Assembly: GCA_943788505.1 (NCBI GenBank)
Contig: CALSQR010000001.1
Span: 806,001-870,000, forward strand
Direction: 5' to 3'
From: an uncultured bacterium
GTDB taxonomy: Bacteria; Bacteroidota; Rhodothermia; Rhodothermales; UBA10348
Length of the DNA stretch: 64,000 bases
Below the pieces are notes generated by a model. It was given only the letters and a program-made list of their open reading frames with translations, was not told the origin of the DNA and ran no database searches. The position numbers and the translations under genes are program-made. This document shows positions 34,884 through 46,593 of the stretch, in pieces. The first letter of the stretch is position 1; the number at the start of each line of letters is the position of its first letter.

Positions 34884-36377
34884 TCAGCGTTTCTTTTCAG
34901 CATAGACCTGAAGGAAGCGAGCCAACAATCGAACACCAAATCCTGTACCACCGGCAGCATGATAGCCACGCTGCGCATCCAAGAAGGATGGCCCGGCGAT
35001 GTCTACGTGGATCCAAGGATAGTCAACGAAATGCTCTAAGAACTTCGCTGCGGTAATTGAGCCAGCTCCGCGGCCACCAACGTTTTTGAGATCAGCAACC
35101 GTACTTTTCAGCTGTTCGTTGTACTCGTCGAACATCGGCAAGGGATGGACCCTGTCTCCGGATGCTGCGCCGGCTGACGTGATGGACTGCAGACGATCTT
35201 CAGCGCCTTTCTCTTCATTAGTCATTGTGGCAGCCACAATGTCACCCAGTGCAACCACGGCTGCACCTGTCAAAGTGGCCAAATCCAGTACGATTTCTGG
35301 ATAGAAGGTGGATGCATAAGAGAGCGCATCGGCCAATATCATGCGGCCTTCGGCGTCTGTATTTAACACCTCAACCGTTTTGCCGGAGTGCATCTTTACA
35401 ACATCACCCGGTACATAGGCCTTTTCACCAGGACGATTGTCTGTCGCAGGAATAAGTCCGATGACGTAGAGCGGAAGCTCCAATTTTGCTACTGCTTCCA
35501 TGGCGCCAATCACGGCTGCTGCTCCTGCCATGTCAGACTTCATGGAATCCATTGATCCCTTGGTTGGCTTAAGAGATAACCCGCCTGTATCAAAGACGAC
35601 ACCTTTACCAACAAGAATGACTGGGCGGCTGTTGCGTGCATGCTCGGGATGCCATTCCAGCACTGAAAAAGTCGGAGGATCCTGACTTCCACGGTTTACC
35701 GCAAGAAGCCCACCCATCCCTTCCTCTTCAATCAGCGCTTTGTCCCATACAGTAACCTCGTATCCATGCTTCTTGGCTGACTTCTCAATCGCTTTTGAAA
35801 GCAAGACAGGTGTTTTTTCATCCGGAGACAGGTTTACGAGATCACGCGCTGAACAAACTGCTTCTGCAATGATACGTCCTCGATCAGCCCCACGACGAAC
35901 CTGTTTGTCCTGGTCGCCGGTTTGGATTACGAGGCGCTGTGCTGGCTCACCCGGATCCTTCTTCGTGCGATACCGATCAAAACGGTACGATCCAAGGACG
36001 AATCCTTCGACTAGGGCTTGAGCCGCTTCATCTCCATCTAGATCAATCGATGGCACCGAAATACCCACCGTTTCTGCGCTCACTCGTGTAGCTGTTCTGG
36101 CTCCGATGGCCGCCGCACTCCTAAGAGCCTCAGCTGTGACAGAGGATTCCTCTCCGATGCCAGTAAGAACGATCCGTTTTGCTGTTCCAGAATCTGGATA
36201 TAAGACAAGAGCGTCCCCAGCTTCGCCACGTAGGTCTCCCCGAGCGCGTTCTACTGACTCGCCAAAAGCGTCGACTAAATCGTCCAGCCCATCGGCTACA
36301 TCTTCAACCGTGACAGGTACGATCAAGAGATCGACATCTAGCTCAGAAAGGGAAATCGTAGATACGGATACTTTCAT
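34884..36377 (-). CDS. pepA: Cytosol (leucyl) aminopeptidase, M17
   Basis: PepA (497 aa) is a two-metal hexameric aminopeptidase. The catalytic domain carries VGKGVVFDTGGLSLKP (metal Lys/Asp), MKSDMAGAAAVIG and the M17 signature NTDAEGRMILADAL. The N-terminal macro-like domain occupies about residues 1-160. Length is typical. It is the middle gene of a nrnA-pepA-pdxA-methyltransferase minus-strand run with spacings of 10-14 bases. Confidence 0.96.
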   Translation of the reverse strand: MKVSVSTISLSELDVDLLIVPVTVEDVADGLDDLVDAFGESVERARGDLRGEAGDALVLYPDSGTAKRIVLTGIGEESSVTAEALRSAAAIGARTATRVSAETVGISVPSIDLDGDEAAQALVEGFVLGSYRFDRYRTKKDPGEPAQRLVIQTGDQDKQVRRGADRGRIIAEAVCSARDLVNLSPDEKTPVLLSKAIEKSAKKHGYEVTVWDKALIEEEGMGGLLAVNRGSQDPPTFSVLEWHPEHARNSRPVILVGKGVVFDTGGLSLKPTKGSMDSMKSDMAGAAAVIGAMEAVAKLELPLYVIGLIPATDNRPGEKAYVPGDVVKMHSGKTVEVLNTDAEGRMILADALSYASTFYPEIVLDLATLTGAAVVALGDIVAATMTNEEKGAEDRLQSITSAGAASGDRVHPLPMFDEYNEQLKSTVADLKNVGGRGAGSITAAKFLEHFVDYPWIHVDIAGPSFLDAQRGYHAAGGTGFGVRLLARFLQVYAEKKR

Positions 36378-36387
36378 AGGTATTGGT

Positions 36388-37443
36388 TCAGTTCTTTTCG
36401 CCCAACATGGCGAGGTATTCTACATCATCTTCCGACAATTCAGGCCCAGGCCCTGATTCGGGAAGATCAAGAAAACGCGATGCGGTGTTGACCGCTTTCT
36501 GCACAGTTTCGTCTAAGGAAGAATGCTGGAAAGCTCCTGATGCATTCCGATGCCCGCCACCACCAAGACTTTGAGCCCATTTGTGGACGTGCCAATTACC
36601 TTTCGACCGAAAACTAATTTTGGTCCCTTTGGCGGTTTCCGTAAACATCAGGGCCACCTGAACACCTTCTACGGACAGAAGAAGATTGACAAACCCATCC
36701 GTTTCTTCAACGGACGCGCCTGAATCTGCAAGAAATTGCCGTGTTACGACCATCGTCCCCACCAAGCCGTCAAAGTGTAGCTGCATGGTACCCAAAACAG
36801 CACTCATGAGGCGTAGGCCTTCCATGCTCTTGCGGTCGTACACCTGGCCATGAATGTGCGCAGCATCCAGTTCGCCGCGTTCAATTAGGTCGGCCGTCAT
36901 GCGATGAAGCACGGGCGTTACATTGGAATACCTGAATGAACCGGTATCCGTCATAATCGCTACATAGAGAGGTTCTGCGACAGCAGGCGTAATGCCCGAG
37001 AGGTCCCATCCGGCCATCAGTTCATACAGTAATTCACCCGTTGAAGAGGCATCCTCCCTCCTATGAGAGAAGTCAAACCAATCTTCGGGGTCTGTATGGT
37101 GATCGATAAGGACTTTTTTCCCGTTGGCAGCCTTCAGTTGGTTACCGGGGGTTCCTAGTCGCGAAGCAGCATTCGTATCGACCACGATAACGACATCGGC
37201 AGAAGCAATAGCTTCGACTAGATCAAGCGAATGATCATAGACGCGAATCCGATCCACACCCTGCATCCATTCTAAGTTGTAGGGAACGGGATCGGAGTTG
37301 ATCATCCAGACCTCCGTTCCGCGTTGCTCTAGAAAGGCTCCGATGGCAAGTTGAGATCCTATCGCATCTCCATCCGGTCGCGTGTGCGTCGAAATCACGA
37401 CACGCTTCGCGTTGGTTAGAAGAGGAACGATATCGCCAATCAT
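36388..37443 (-). CDS. nrnA: DHH/DHHA1 phosphoesterase, NrnA-like
   Basis: The protein (351 aa) is a bifunctional oligoribonuclease/PAP phosphatase of the NrnA type, which degrades nanoRNA and dephosphorylates pAp. Motifs: THTRPDGDAIGSQLA (about 20-34), VVIVVDTNAASRLG, the namesake LIDHHTDPEDW, YVAIMTDTGSFRYSN and C-terminal DHHA1 GGGHRNASGAF. A GdpP-like c-di-AMP activity is less likely as no transmembrane or GGDEF part exists. The pepA start is 10 bases downstream. Confidence 0.93.
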   Translation of the reverse strand: MIGDIVPLLTNAKRVVISTHTRPDGDAIGSQLAIGAFLEQRGTEVWMINSDPVPYNLEWMQGVDRIRVYDHSLDLVEAIASADVVIVVDTNAASRLGTPGNQLKAANGKKVLIDHHTDPEDWFDFSHRREDASSTGELLYELMAGWDLSGITPAVAEPLYVAIMTDTGSFRYSNVTPVLHRMTADLIERGELDAAHIHGQVYDRKSMEGLRLMSAVLGTMQLHFDGLVGTMVVTRQFLADSGASVEETDGFVNLLLSVEGVQVALMFTETAKGTKISFRSKGNWHVHKWAQSLGGGGHRNASGAFQHSSLDETVQKAVNTASRFLDLPESGPGPELSEDDVEYLAMLGEKN

Positions 37444-37598
37444 GTGAGGTAGCCTGGGGCTGTGGTAGCCTATCCACCGATAATTTTTCGGTGTGGGCTC
37501 AAAAACTTTCAGTCTAGCTTTAACCCTCGCGCCCGATCATTGTTCGGCACATATCGTGAGAAAGCGACGTCCAAAAATATCCCTAGGCAAGTCCTGAC

Positions 37599-39437
37599 CT
37601 ATTTTTGCCACATCCAGGCAGCACGCAGTACTAGTGCTTCATCCGAAGGCGCACCACCATTTTCTTCGACAAGCACAACCTCCAGACGCCGATCCTCCTG
37701 AAGGCTGACCGTTACTTCGATGTCAACATCCCTTGAGATCGCTTGAATTAGCCACTCATCTCCAGGAGAAGCATTCTCGAGCATAGAGCTGAATCCTTCG
37801 GCTGAAGACATCCACCTTCCATTGATTCGGGAGATCACATCACCCGAGTCAAGACCGGCTGCATACCACGACGTCCCTTCGGCTGGTGCACTTGTGATGC
37901 GCACGCCGTCATCATGGTCCTCCACACGAACCGCCTGATCAACTTCCCCAGGATGGGCGAGCTGGAGAACAAATCCAGCTTCGGAGAGAAGGGGCTCATA
38001 GTCCATCACATCTCGCCCCAGGACGTACCTGTCAAAAAAGTCAGCCGCGAAGGCTTCGTCTGCTGTGTGGCTGGCTAATTCAGCTTCCACATCACTTAAT
38101 GTATAGGGGATTTCTTCTTTTCCATGTTTGACCCACAGCTGTCGCATGAACGCGTCCAAGCTAGAATCAAAACGGGTTCGCAAGGTGAGATCCAACCCTA
38201 GACCAATCGCGCTACCCCATGTGTAATAGGAAATAAACGTATTGGATGTATTCATGCGATCACCGAACACACCTCGGTCAGAGAAAGTAGCCCACTGACT
38301 CATCTCAGCTGCAGATGCATGTGTCCGGCCCGGTGCATTGATCACTGTATTCAGGGTGCCACTCAGACTATGTGCGTAGTCTTCCGTAGTTGTAATTCCT
38401 GCACGTCGGATCGAGAGGCCGGTGTAGTAGCTAGTAAAGCCTTCCGCAAGCCAAAGAGCGTCAGATAAATTTGCCGCCTCAAAATCGAACGGCTCGAGCG
38501 TATTCGGTCGAATACGTTCTACGTTCCATTGGTGGAAGTACTCGTGCGACATCGTCCCCAGATTGTCCGTTCCATCATCTGAAAGTGGATTGGTACTATT
38601 GACCACCGTCGAGTTGCGGTGCTCCATCCCATCTCTAAATACATTCGGCAGATAGGTAGACAAAAACGTATAGGTTCCGCCACCATATCGGGGCAGTTCC
38701 CCAAAAACCCGCGTCTGAGCGTCTACGATTTTCCAGACGTTTTCCGCCCATACGTCAGCTTGTTCATCAGTCCCGTCGTGCTGCAGAGCGATTCGAATAG
38801 TTTGGTCTCCCCTTTCTATCGAGTGCCAATCGATGGGGGCAATTCTGACCGGGGAATCTAGTAGATAGTATAGATTGGGGGCCGTCCAAGTAGACGAATC
38901 TTCTGTCGGAAACAACTGCGTTGCGACATCCCACGAAGAATCTGGAATATCGAACGTGGCTGAAACAGGGGCATCACCTTGATCTCGTGCCCAAAGCCAA
39001 GTTGCCGGGCCATTCATGTGGGCGAAGGTGCGGTCGAACCCGTTGAACGTTCCGTCGGCATTGTCTCCGAAAAGTGTATAGGTAACCACAACCGTTCCAT
39101 TATGGCCCGCCACATTCCACTGATGAGGAGTAGGGCGCGTCACCTGCAGGGAGTTGCCAGATCCATCTTGGACCCGAAGATCCATAACATGGCGAGCAAA
39201 GTCGTGCAAAGCATAGCGACCCGGGGATGTTCGGGACATGCGTAGTTCGAGTTCATATCCAGCCGGTACTCCGTTGAACTGGGCTGTAATTCGCGCCTGG
39301 TGCTGATCCAGATTAAGAAACGAAACATCATAGTTCACTGATGAAGTGCTCTGCTGAGGCGCACCTGAACATCCAGCTAACCCCAACGCAGTCACAAGCA
39401 GTAGCATACGGACACGCATAAGAGTCATATGAGGCAT
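37599..39437 (-). CDS. M61 family aminopeptidase lipoprotein with PDZ domain
   Basis: The protein (612 aa from ATG 39437) is a glycyl-aminopeptidase-like M61 metalloprotease. It starts with a lipoprotein signal ending ALGLAGC, an N-terminal beta domain, the catalytic zinc motif MSHEYFHQWNVERIRP (about residue 290) with the third ligand Glu in WLAEGFTSYY, and a C-terminal PDZ domain (AAGLDSGDVISRINGRW). It is probably exposed in the periplasm or anchored to a membrane. The frame is open to 39593, overlapping pdxH; the chosen start follows from the signal peptide, with ATG 39428 and 39419 as alternatives. Confidence 0.9.
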   Translation of the reverse strand: MPHMTLMRVRMLLLVTALGLAGCSGAPQQSTSSVNYDVSFLNLDQHQARITAQFNGVPAGYELELRMSRTSPGRYALHDFARHVMDLRVQDGSGNSLQVTRPTPHQWNVAGHNGTVVVTYTLFGDNADGTFNGFDRTFAHMNGPATWLWARDQGDAPVSATFDIPDSSWDVATQLFPTEDSSTWTAPNLYYLLDSPVRIAPIDWHSIERGDQTIRIALQHDGTDEQADVWAENVWKIVDAQTRVFGELPRYGGGTYTFLSTYLPNVFRDGMEHRNSTVVNSTNPLSDDGTDNLGTMSHEYFHQWNVERIRPNTLEPFDFEAANLSDALWLAEGFTSYYTGLSIRRAGITTTEDYAHSLSGTLNTVINAPGRTHASAAEMSQWATFSDRGVFGDRMNTSNTFISYYTWGSAIGLGLDLTLRTRFDSSLDAFMRQLWVKHGKEEIPYTLSDVEAELASHTADEAFAADFFDRYVLGRDVMDYEPLLSEAGFVLQLAHPGEVDQAVRVEDHDDGVRITSAPAEGTSWYAAGLDSGDVISRINGRWMSSAEGFSSMLENASPGDEWLIQAISRDVDIEVTVSLQEDRRLEVVLVEENGGAPSDEALVLRAAWMWQK

Positions 39438-39498
39438 GGAAATCAGTTGCTGAGGAGGGCCGTTAATGATCTGAAAAGGTGTGCATGCAGACCGTTTA

Positions 39499-40152
39499 TC
39501 AAGGATACAGACGATGGGTCTCCCACCCTGATTCCGACCGTTCAAAAATGATTCGGTCATGGAGCCTGAAGGGCCTACCCTGCCAGAATTCAATCCGATC
39601 AGGAATCACGAGATATCCACCCCAGTGATCTGGAAGCGGGATATCCTTTCCATCAAACCGAAATTCCAACTCCTTGACCCGCTCCTCCAATGTGGACCGT
39701 TTATCCAACGGGGAAGACTGCTTCGATGCCCATGCTCCGATCTGGCTGCCACGCGGCCGCGAATGGTAATACTCTGCTGTTTCCTCTCTACTGACCCGCT
39801 CTACACGACCCTCAACGCGAACCTGACGTTGTAGGATGGGCCAATGAAAGAGAAGGGCTACGTTGGGATTGGCATCCAATTCACCAGCCTTGCGACTCTC
39901 ATAGTTTGTGTAAAACACGAACCCACGCTCATCAGCCGTTTTTAGCAGAACCATCCGGGCGGAAGGTTTACCCTCTGGCGTGGATGAAGCGACGGTTACC
40001 GCCTCTGGCAAAAACAACCCTGATTTGCGTGCAGCAGCAAACCAGGTCTCAAATAGTGCCATGGGATCGTCCATCGAGGTCGCGTCAGGCATACCGACAA
40101 CGATTCCAGCTCCCGAGCTCAAAAGGGCCCGAATATTCTTTAGAATGCGCAT
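39499..40152 (-). CDS. pdxH: Pyridoxamine 5'-phosphate oxidase
   Basis: PdxH (217 aa) oxidises pyridoxine/pyridoxamine phosphate to PLP with FMN and oxygen. Recognised parts are PSARMVLLKTADERGFVFYTNYESRKAGEL, VRVEGRVERVS, SRPRGSQIGAWASKQS and the C-terminal signature IEFWQGRPFRLHDRIIFER, ending HRLYP. I chose ATG 40152 (MRILKNIRALL); the family often begins about 25 residues later (near MDDPMALF). pdxA is 5 kb downstream, so B6 genes are near but not in one operon. Confidence 0.96.
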   Translation of the reverse strand: MRILKNIRALLSSGAGIVVGMPDATSMDDPMALFETWFAAARKSGLFLPEAVTVASSTPEGKPSARMVLLKTADERGFVFYTNYESRKAGELDANPNVALLFHWPILQRQVRVEGRVERVSREETAEYYHSRPRGSQIGAWASKQSSPLDKRSTLEERVKELEFRFDGKDIPLPDHWGGYLVIPDRIEFWQGRPFRLHDRIIFERSESGWETHRLYP

Positions 40153-40257
40153 AGTTGAAGCAAAAATTAGCGATACCGAAAGGAGCGGGCTCGCAAAATG
40201 TGGGGAGCTGACACTAACCGGGGCAAGCTGGTATAGGATCCCTCGGCAAACCCTCAA

Positions 40258-40998
40258 TCACACCTGAGTGCGGAGCCGCCCGTGCTCAAGTACAAGGACG
40301 CGATCAGCCAATGCAGCAAAGCGCATATTGTGCGTTACGATTACAAACGTCTGACCTAATTCTCGGCTCAAACGAATAACCTCATCGTGCAACATATCGG
40401 CTGTTTTCTCATCCAAATTGCCCGTCGGTTCGTCGGCAAGCACAAGCCCAGGCTCATTCATCAAGGCTCGCGCGATAGCAACACGTTGCTTTTCTCCTCC
40501 AGAGAGCTCTCCGGGGCGATGCTCAGCCCGATCAACGAGTCCGACTTGACCAAGTAGTTCTGTGGCACGAACAGAAGCCTTTGAAGGCCTTTGCCCTTGA
40601 ACCAGCGCGGGCATCATGACGTTTTCAACGGCAGAAAACTCGGGGAGCAAGTGGTGGAATTGAAAAACGAACCCCACCATGCGATTGCGAAAGTTGGACA
40701 GTTGTTCGTCAGACTGATCAAACACGTCTAGCTCTCCCATGTGGACTTTTCCAGCATCCGGTCGGTCCAGTCCTCCGAGAATTTGAAGCAGCGTACTTTT
40801 GCCGGACCCCGATTCACCTACAATGGCTAAGACTTCCCCTTTGACGACATCGAGATTAAGCTCTTCAAGAACGGGTAATGGACCTCGACCGACCGACGGA
40901 TAGGTTTTCGACAGAGATGAAACAGAAAGGATCACCTCTTTAGCTGTCGCCACAGACGGTTCTGATTCAGGAGATGATGGATCCATCGGACGGGTCAC
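40258..40998 (-). CDS. ABC transporter ATPase, LolD/MacB-like
   Basis: The 246-aa ATPase has Walker [12 protein letters not shown]-loop [20 protein letters not shown], signature LSGGEKQR and Walker [13 protein letters not shown]. [19 protein letters not shown] is characteristic for LolD (lipoprotein release to the outer membrane), although MacB-type ATPases are close. No permease gene is adjacent. GTG 40998 overlaps the stop of the sigma-54 regulator by four bases (GTGA); ATG 40986 is an alternative start. Confidence 0.88.
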   Translation of the reverse strand: MTRPMDPSSPESEPSVATAKEVILSVSSLSKTYPSVGRGPLPVLEELNLDVVKGEVLAIVGESGSGKSTLLQILGGLDRPDAGKVHMGELDVFDQSDEQLSNFRNRMVGFVFQFHHLLPEFSAVENVMMPALVQGQRPSKASVRATELLGQVGLVDRAEHRPGELSGGEKQRVAIARALMNEPGLVLADEPTGNLDEKTADMLHDEVIRLSRELGQTFVIVTHNMRFAALADRVLVLEHGRLRTQV

Positions 40999-42383
40999 TC
41001 TTCGTCCCGATTAATGTCGTACTTACTCATCTTGTTGTAGAGATGAGAGCGCTGTATGCCAATGGCCTCAGCCGTTCGACTGATGTTCCATTCATTCTGC
41101 ATCAACTTATGCTCGATAAATAGCTTTTCGGCACTGTCGCGGAAATCGGCAAATTGATCGTAGCGATCAAGCAGTCCGATGATGGGGTTCGAGGAACTGC
41201 CACCCGGATGAACGTAGCGCTCAACATCAACGCCCGTGATGCGATCACCTTGGCTGAGGATAGTGAGGCGCTCTACCACGTTGTGTAGTTCCCGCACATT
41301 CCCCCGCCACTCAAAGTCACAGAGTGCAGTAAGTGCTTCCTTGGTAAACGGCCTTGGTTCTAACCCATTTCGCCCTGCAATCCGCTCTGCAATGCTCTCT
41401 GTAATCAGCGGGACGTCCGAGCGCCGCTCCCGGAGCGGTGGAACGTGGATAAGAATGACAGACAACCGGTGGTAGAGGTCCTCTCGGAATTGATGTTCTT
41501 CAATTTGCTCGAGAAGATTCTTATTCGTAGCCGCGATGACGCGTACGTCCACTGGAATAGATCGATCTCCGCCAACGCGGGTAATCGTGTTCTCTTGCAA
41601 GGCTCGTAACACTTTGGCTTGAGCCGAAAGACTCATATCCCCGATCTCATCGAGAAACAGCGTGCCTCCGTGAGCCTGCTCAAATTTCCCAATGCGCTGT
41701 TTTGTCGCCCCCGTAAAGCTTCCTTTTTCATGCCCAAAAAGCTCGCTCTCGATCAACTCGGAAGGAATTGCGGCGCAGTTGACTTCTACCACAGGTCCTT
41801 CGCTACGATGCGAGAGATGATGGATCCACTTCGCTACTAGTTCTTTTCCCGTGCCTGCTTCGCCCGTAATTAGGACGCGCGCTTCCGTCGGAGCAACCCG
41901 ATCGATCGTTTCCTTGATCATTCGGATCGGAGGACTCTCTCCAAGGATCGGGGTAAGACTCCCAGATACCTTTTCAACGATTGTTTGCCGCATCCGCCGG
42001 TTTTCCGACTCAAGCTGGCCACGGTCCATCGCGTTTTTGATGGACAACAGAAGCCGGTTTAAATCCGGAGGCTTTTCTACAAAGTCGAAAGCTCCCAACC
42101 GAGTAGCCTCAACGGCCGTCTCGATCGTTCCATGACCTGAGATCATTACTACAGGTACATCAATCTGCTCCTTGCCCATAATAGCAAGGACTTCCAAGCC
42201 ATCCTTTTTGGGCATTTTGACGTCAAGAAGCATGACGTCAAATCGTTCTGATCGGAGTTTGTCGAGGGCGGCTTCCCCGTCCTCCGCTTCCTCTACAGCA
42301 AAATCCTCGTACTCAAGAATTTCGCGCAGCGTCCGTCGGATGCTAGCTTCGTCGTCTACGACGAGAATGACAGGAACGGCCAT
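40995..42383 (-). CDS. Sigma-54-dependent response regulator (NtrC/AtoC family)
   Basis: The 462-aa regulator has a receiver domain with acidic pocket D10-D11 and phospho-acceptor D54 ([12 protein letters not shown]), a central AAA+ domain with Walker A GEAGTGKE, the sigma-54 contact loop GSFTGA and Walker [12 protein letters not shown], and a C-terminal Fis-like helix-turn-helix ([20 protein letters not shown]). It activates RNA polymerase holding RpoN at -24/-12 promoters. No histidine kinase gene is adjacent, so the input is unknown. It is coupled to the LolD-like gene by overlap and 12 bases from the TPR membrane gene upstream. Confidence 0.95.
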   Translation of the reverse strand: MAVPVILVVDDEASIRRTLREILEYEDFAVEEAEDGEAALDKLRSERFDVMLLDVKMPKKDGLEVLAIMGKEQIDVPVVMISGHGTIETAVEATRLGAFDFVEKPPDLNRLLLSIKNAMDRGQLESENRRMRQTIVEKVSGSLTPILGESPPIRMIKETIDRVAPTEARVLITGEAGTGKELVAKWIHHLSHRSEGPVVEVNCAAIPSELIESELFGHEKGSFTGATKQRIGKFEQAHGGTLFLDEIGDMSLSAQAKVLRALQENTITRVGGDRSIPVDVRVIAATNKNLLEQIEEHQFREDLYHRLSVILIHVPPLRERRSDVPLITESIAERIAGRNGLEPRPFTKEALTALCDFEWRGNVRELHNVVERLTILSQGDRITGVDVERYVHPGGSSSNPIIGLLDRYDQFADFRDSAEKLFIEHKLMQNEWNISRTAEAIGIQRSHLYNKMSKYDINRDEE

Positions 42384-42395
42384 GTGGTTACCAGA

Positions 42396-43100
42396 TCAAT
42401 TCTGATCAAAGGACCCGAGTGTAGCCAAACGAAACTCAACATTCCGTGCGGCCTGCGACGAAGGATAATCATCTTGAATGGCTTCTAGAGCACGGACGGC
42501 ATCTTTCGTATCACCGCCGGCCTCAAATGCGCGAGCCGCGCGAGACAGATACATCGGAGAGGTGATATCACTCTTGAAGACATTGGCAGCACGCAAATAC
42601 AGATCTCCAGCACGGCTCATGTCACCTTGCATCTCAAGAATGGCCGCTTCGCCGGCAAATGCAGAAGCGCCGATATAATCAGCCTCTTTGCTGTAATCCT
42701 GGAAGAAACTGAGTGCACTAACCATGTCTCCTGTCCGAAAAAGGGCGTCTGCGGCGTAAAATTTCGCCAAGTTGCCTGAGGCGGTGCCGCCATACTGGTC
42801 GGCTACATCAACCAGTCCTGTGAATGAAAGGTCACCATCGAGTGCCGCTTGGTAGGAACCAGCTTCGTACTGACGTACAGCTTCTGCCATCTCTGAAAGA
42901 GCTGTTTCGTTACGATTGGCCTGATTCCAGTTCCAGCCCACAATCAGGGCAGCGAGGAGGACGATGCCACCGAGGACACCATATACCACGTTGCGGTTGT
43001 TCTCGAAGAAATCGATAGCCCGGGCATAAAAGGTGATGACCGTGTCTTCACGCAGTTCGTGGCGGCGAGAGACTTTCCGAGTAGGGTTCAGCGTTGACAT
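42396..43100 (-). CDS. TPR-containing inner-membrane protein
   Basis: The protein (234 aa) has a cytoplasmic tail of about 38 residues, one transmembrane helix (VVYGVLGGIVLLAALIVGW, about 39-57) and a periplasmic alpha-helical TPR domain (GNLAKFYAADALFRTGDMVSALSFFQDYS, ...). The layout resembles YfgM/ancillary SecYEG translocon proteins (DUF2133), but similarity cannot be measured here. It is the first gene of the minus-strand unit running to the LolD-like ATPase. Confidence 0.75.
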   Translation of the reverse strand: MSTLNPTRKVSRRHELREDTVITFYARAIDFFENNRNVVYGVLGGIVLLAALIVGWNWNQANRNETALSEMAEAVRQYEAGSYQAALDGDLSFTGLVDVADQYGGTASGNLAKFYAADALFRTGDMVSALSFFQDYSKEADYIGASAFAGEAAILEMQGDMSRAGDLYLRAANVFKSDITSPMYLSRAARAFEAGGDTKDAVRALEAIQDDYPSSQAARNVEFRLATLGSFDQN

Positions 43101-44409
<1,309 letters not shown>

Positions 44410-44439
44410 TCGCTGATTGTCGCAAGAACCCTGACTACC

Positions 44440-45624
44440 ATGCCGACCCTGAATGACCTGCACCTTGCAGGAAAGCGGGTCCTGGTGCGCGTCGACTTCA
44501 ATGTCCCTCTCTCCACTAATGATGCGGGAGAGCAGATTGTCGCAGATGACACACGTATCCGGGCCGCACTTCCGACTATTTCCCACATTCTGCAGGCTGG
44601 TGGAATGGCCATTTTGGTCAGCCATCTTGGCCGACCGAAGGGAATTTTCGATGAGGCGTACAGCATGCGTCCTGTCGGGCAACACCTTGCGTTGCTGACC
44701 GGATCGCCGGTCATCATGGCTCCTGCCGTGGTTGGAGCAGATGTCCTCGAAATTGCAAAATCCGTTGCCCCCGGAGAAATCCTTCTTCTGGAAAACGTCC
44801 GTTTTGAGCCGGGTGAAACGAAAAATGAGCCTGCTTTGGCCGCCGCGTTGGCAGAATTGGCCGATGTGTACGTCAATGACGCCTTCGGGACCGCCCATCG
44901 CGCGCACGCTTCTACGACAGGCGTTGCTCACCTGATGGCAGAAAAGGCCCCCGGTTTCTTGATGCAGAAGGAACTGGACACGCTGGCTACCATCGTCAAT
45001 GCACCTGAGCATCCTTTTGTGGCAATCGTGGGCGGCGCCAAGGTCTCGGACAAAATCGGAATTATCTCAAAGCTACTAGAATCGGCTGACCATTTATTAA
45101 TTGGTGGCGCCATGGCCTACACGTTTCTCAAAGCTCAGGGAATCGAAACCGGCACGTCCCTAACAGAAGATGACAGGCTTGATCTTGCTCGTGACCTTTT
45201 GAAGCAGGCAGATGGACGCATCCATCTGCCGGTAGATCACGTATGTGCGAAGGAATTCAGCAATGACTCGCCTTCCGAGGTGTGTTCAGGCAGTATTCCA
45301 GCAGATCAAATGGGATTGGACATCGGACCCAAAACGGTTACGATGTACGGCGAATTGATCAGTCGCGCAAAAACTGTCATCTGGAATGGCCCAATGGGGG
45401 TTTTCGAGATGTCATCCTTCGCTACTGGCACGAAAGCCATTGCCGACGCCGTTGTGTCTGCCACGGATAACGGCGCTTTCACTGTCGTTGGCGGCGGAGA
45501 CTCCGTTGCGGCTATCACTGGTGCTGGCCTAGCGGACCGAGTCACTCATGTGAGCACGGGTGGCGGCGCAATGTTGGAGTTACTTGAAGGAAAAGAATTA
45601 CCAGGAGTCGCAGCCTTGGCATAG
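44440..45624 (+). CDS. pgk: Phosphoglycerate kinase
   Basis: PGK (394 aa) transfers phosphate from 1,3-bisphosphoglycerate to ADP. RVDFNVPLS at the N terminus, SHLGRPKG, ENVRFEPGETKNE, YVNDAFGTAHRAHAST, VGGAKVSDKI, WNGPMGVFEM and GGGDSVAAI, STGGGAMLELLEGK at the ADP site are all present. Full-length and undamaged. Co-transcribed with gap. Confidence 0.98.
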   Translation: MPTLNDLHLAGKRVLVRVDFNVPLSTNDAGEQIVADDTRIRAALPTISHILQAGGMAILVSHLGRPKGIFDEAYSMRPVGQHLALLTGSPVIMAPAVVGADVLEIAKSVAPGEILLLENVRFEPGETKNEPALAAALAELADVYVNDAFGTAHRAHASTTGVAHLMAEKAPGFLMQKELDTLATIVNAPEHPFVAIVGGAKVSDKIGIISKLLESADHLLIGGAMAYTFLKAQGIETGTSLTEDDRLDLARDLLKQADGRIHLPVDHVCAKEFSNDSPSEVCSGSIPADQMGLDIGPKTVTMYGELISRAKTVIWNGPMGVFEMSSFATGTKAIADAVVSATDNGAFTVVGGGDSVAAITGAGLADRVTHVSTGGGAMLELLEGKELPGVAALA

Positions 45625-45654
45625 ATTGCGGTCGCACAATCTTAGGGATCACTT

Positions 45655-46593
45655 ATGCCAGATCAGGTTATTTCAACGGAGAATCTGTCCAAGACGTACG
45701 TCTCGGGGCTTCGGCGTAAACGCGTACATGCCTTGCAAGGCGTAGACATTTCCGTTGAACGAGGCGAAATTGTAGGTATTCTCGGCCCAAATGGCGCTGG
45801 AAAGACCACTTTCCTTAAGATTCTTCTCGGTATTGTATCCCCAACGGGTGGTAGCGCCATGCTGATGGGGTGTCCGGCGGGAAGCCCAGAGTCCCGTAAG
45901 AGTCTTGGATATCTCCCCGAAAACCACCGTTTCCCAACCTATCTGACGGCTCGGCAAACGCTGGATGTCTACGGACGCCTATCCGACTTGCCCAGCACGC
46001 AGCGTGAGGAGAGAATTCCGATGCTTCTTAAGCAGGCCGGCCTAGCCGGATGGGAGGACAGCCGAGTTGGCACGTTTTCGAAAGGGATGATGCAGCGTCT
46101 GGGTTTAGCCCAGGCACTCATGAATGACCCAGAAATCATTGTCTTGGACGAGCCTACAGACGGTGTAGACCCCGTTGGCCGGCGCGAAATCAGGGATCGT
46201 TTAGGAGAATTGCGCAGGCAAGGCAAAACCATTCTGATCAACTCGCACCTTCTGTCCGAAATCGAATTGATTTGCGACCGCGTGATCATTCTGAATCATG
46301 GGCGTATCGTTAGGGCTGGAACGGTTGATGAACTGGTAACCCAGGGATTGGGATGGCGTCTTCAACTGAAAGGTGTGGTGCCTGATGATGTATCCGAGCG
46401 GTTTACATGCCACACCGAAGAAGACGCTTCGGGCCCTGTTCTAGTCTTGGATACTGGTGATGTGATTGATTTGAATGCATTGATTGACCATCTGCGTTCC
46501 TCCAACGTCAGTATTTTGGGTATTGAACGCAATCGACGCTCTCTGGAGGCTGGTTTCATCGAAATCATCGAATCAGGAGAGGTACAGGCATGA
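45655..46593 (+). CDS. ABC transporter ATP-binding protein
   Basis: The protein (312 aa) is an exporter-type ATPase of the CcmA/NatA class. Walker A is GPNGAGKTT, signature FSKGMMQRLGLAQAL, Walker B IIVLDEPTDGVDPVGR; about 80 C-terminal residues form an accessory domain typical of ABC-2 systems. The last codon overlaps the permease start (GCATGA at 46588-46593), so the two make one complex. It follows pgk by 30 bases, so read-through expression is possible. Confidence 0.93.
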   Translation: MPDQVISTENLSKTYVSGLRRKRVHALQGVDISVERGEIVGILGPNGAGKTTFLKILLGIVSPTGGSAMLMGCPAGSPESRKSLGYLPENHRFPTYLTARQTLDVYGRLSDLPSTQREERIPMLLKQAGLAGWEDSRVGTFSKGMMQRLGLAQALMNDPEIIVLDEPTDGVDPVGRREIRDRLGELRRQGKTILINSHLLSEIELICDRVIILNHGRIVRAGTVDELVTQGLGWRLQLKGVVPDDVSERFTCHTEEDASGPVLVLDTGDVIDLNALIDHLRSSNVSILGIERNRRSLEAGFIEIIESGEVQA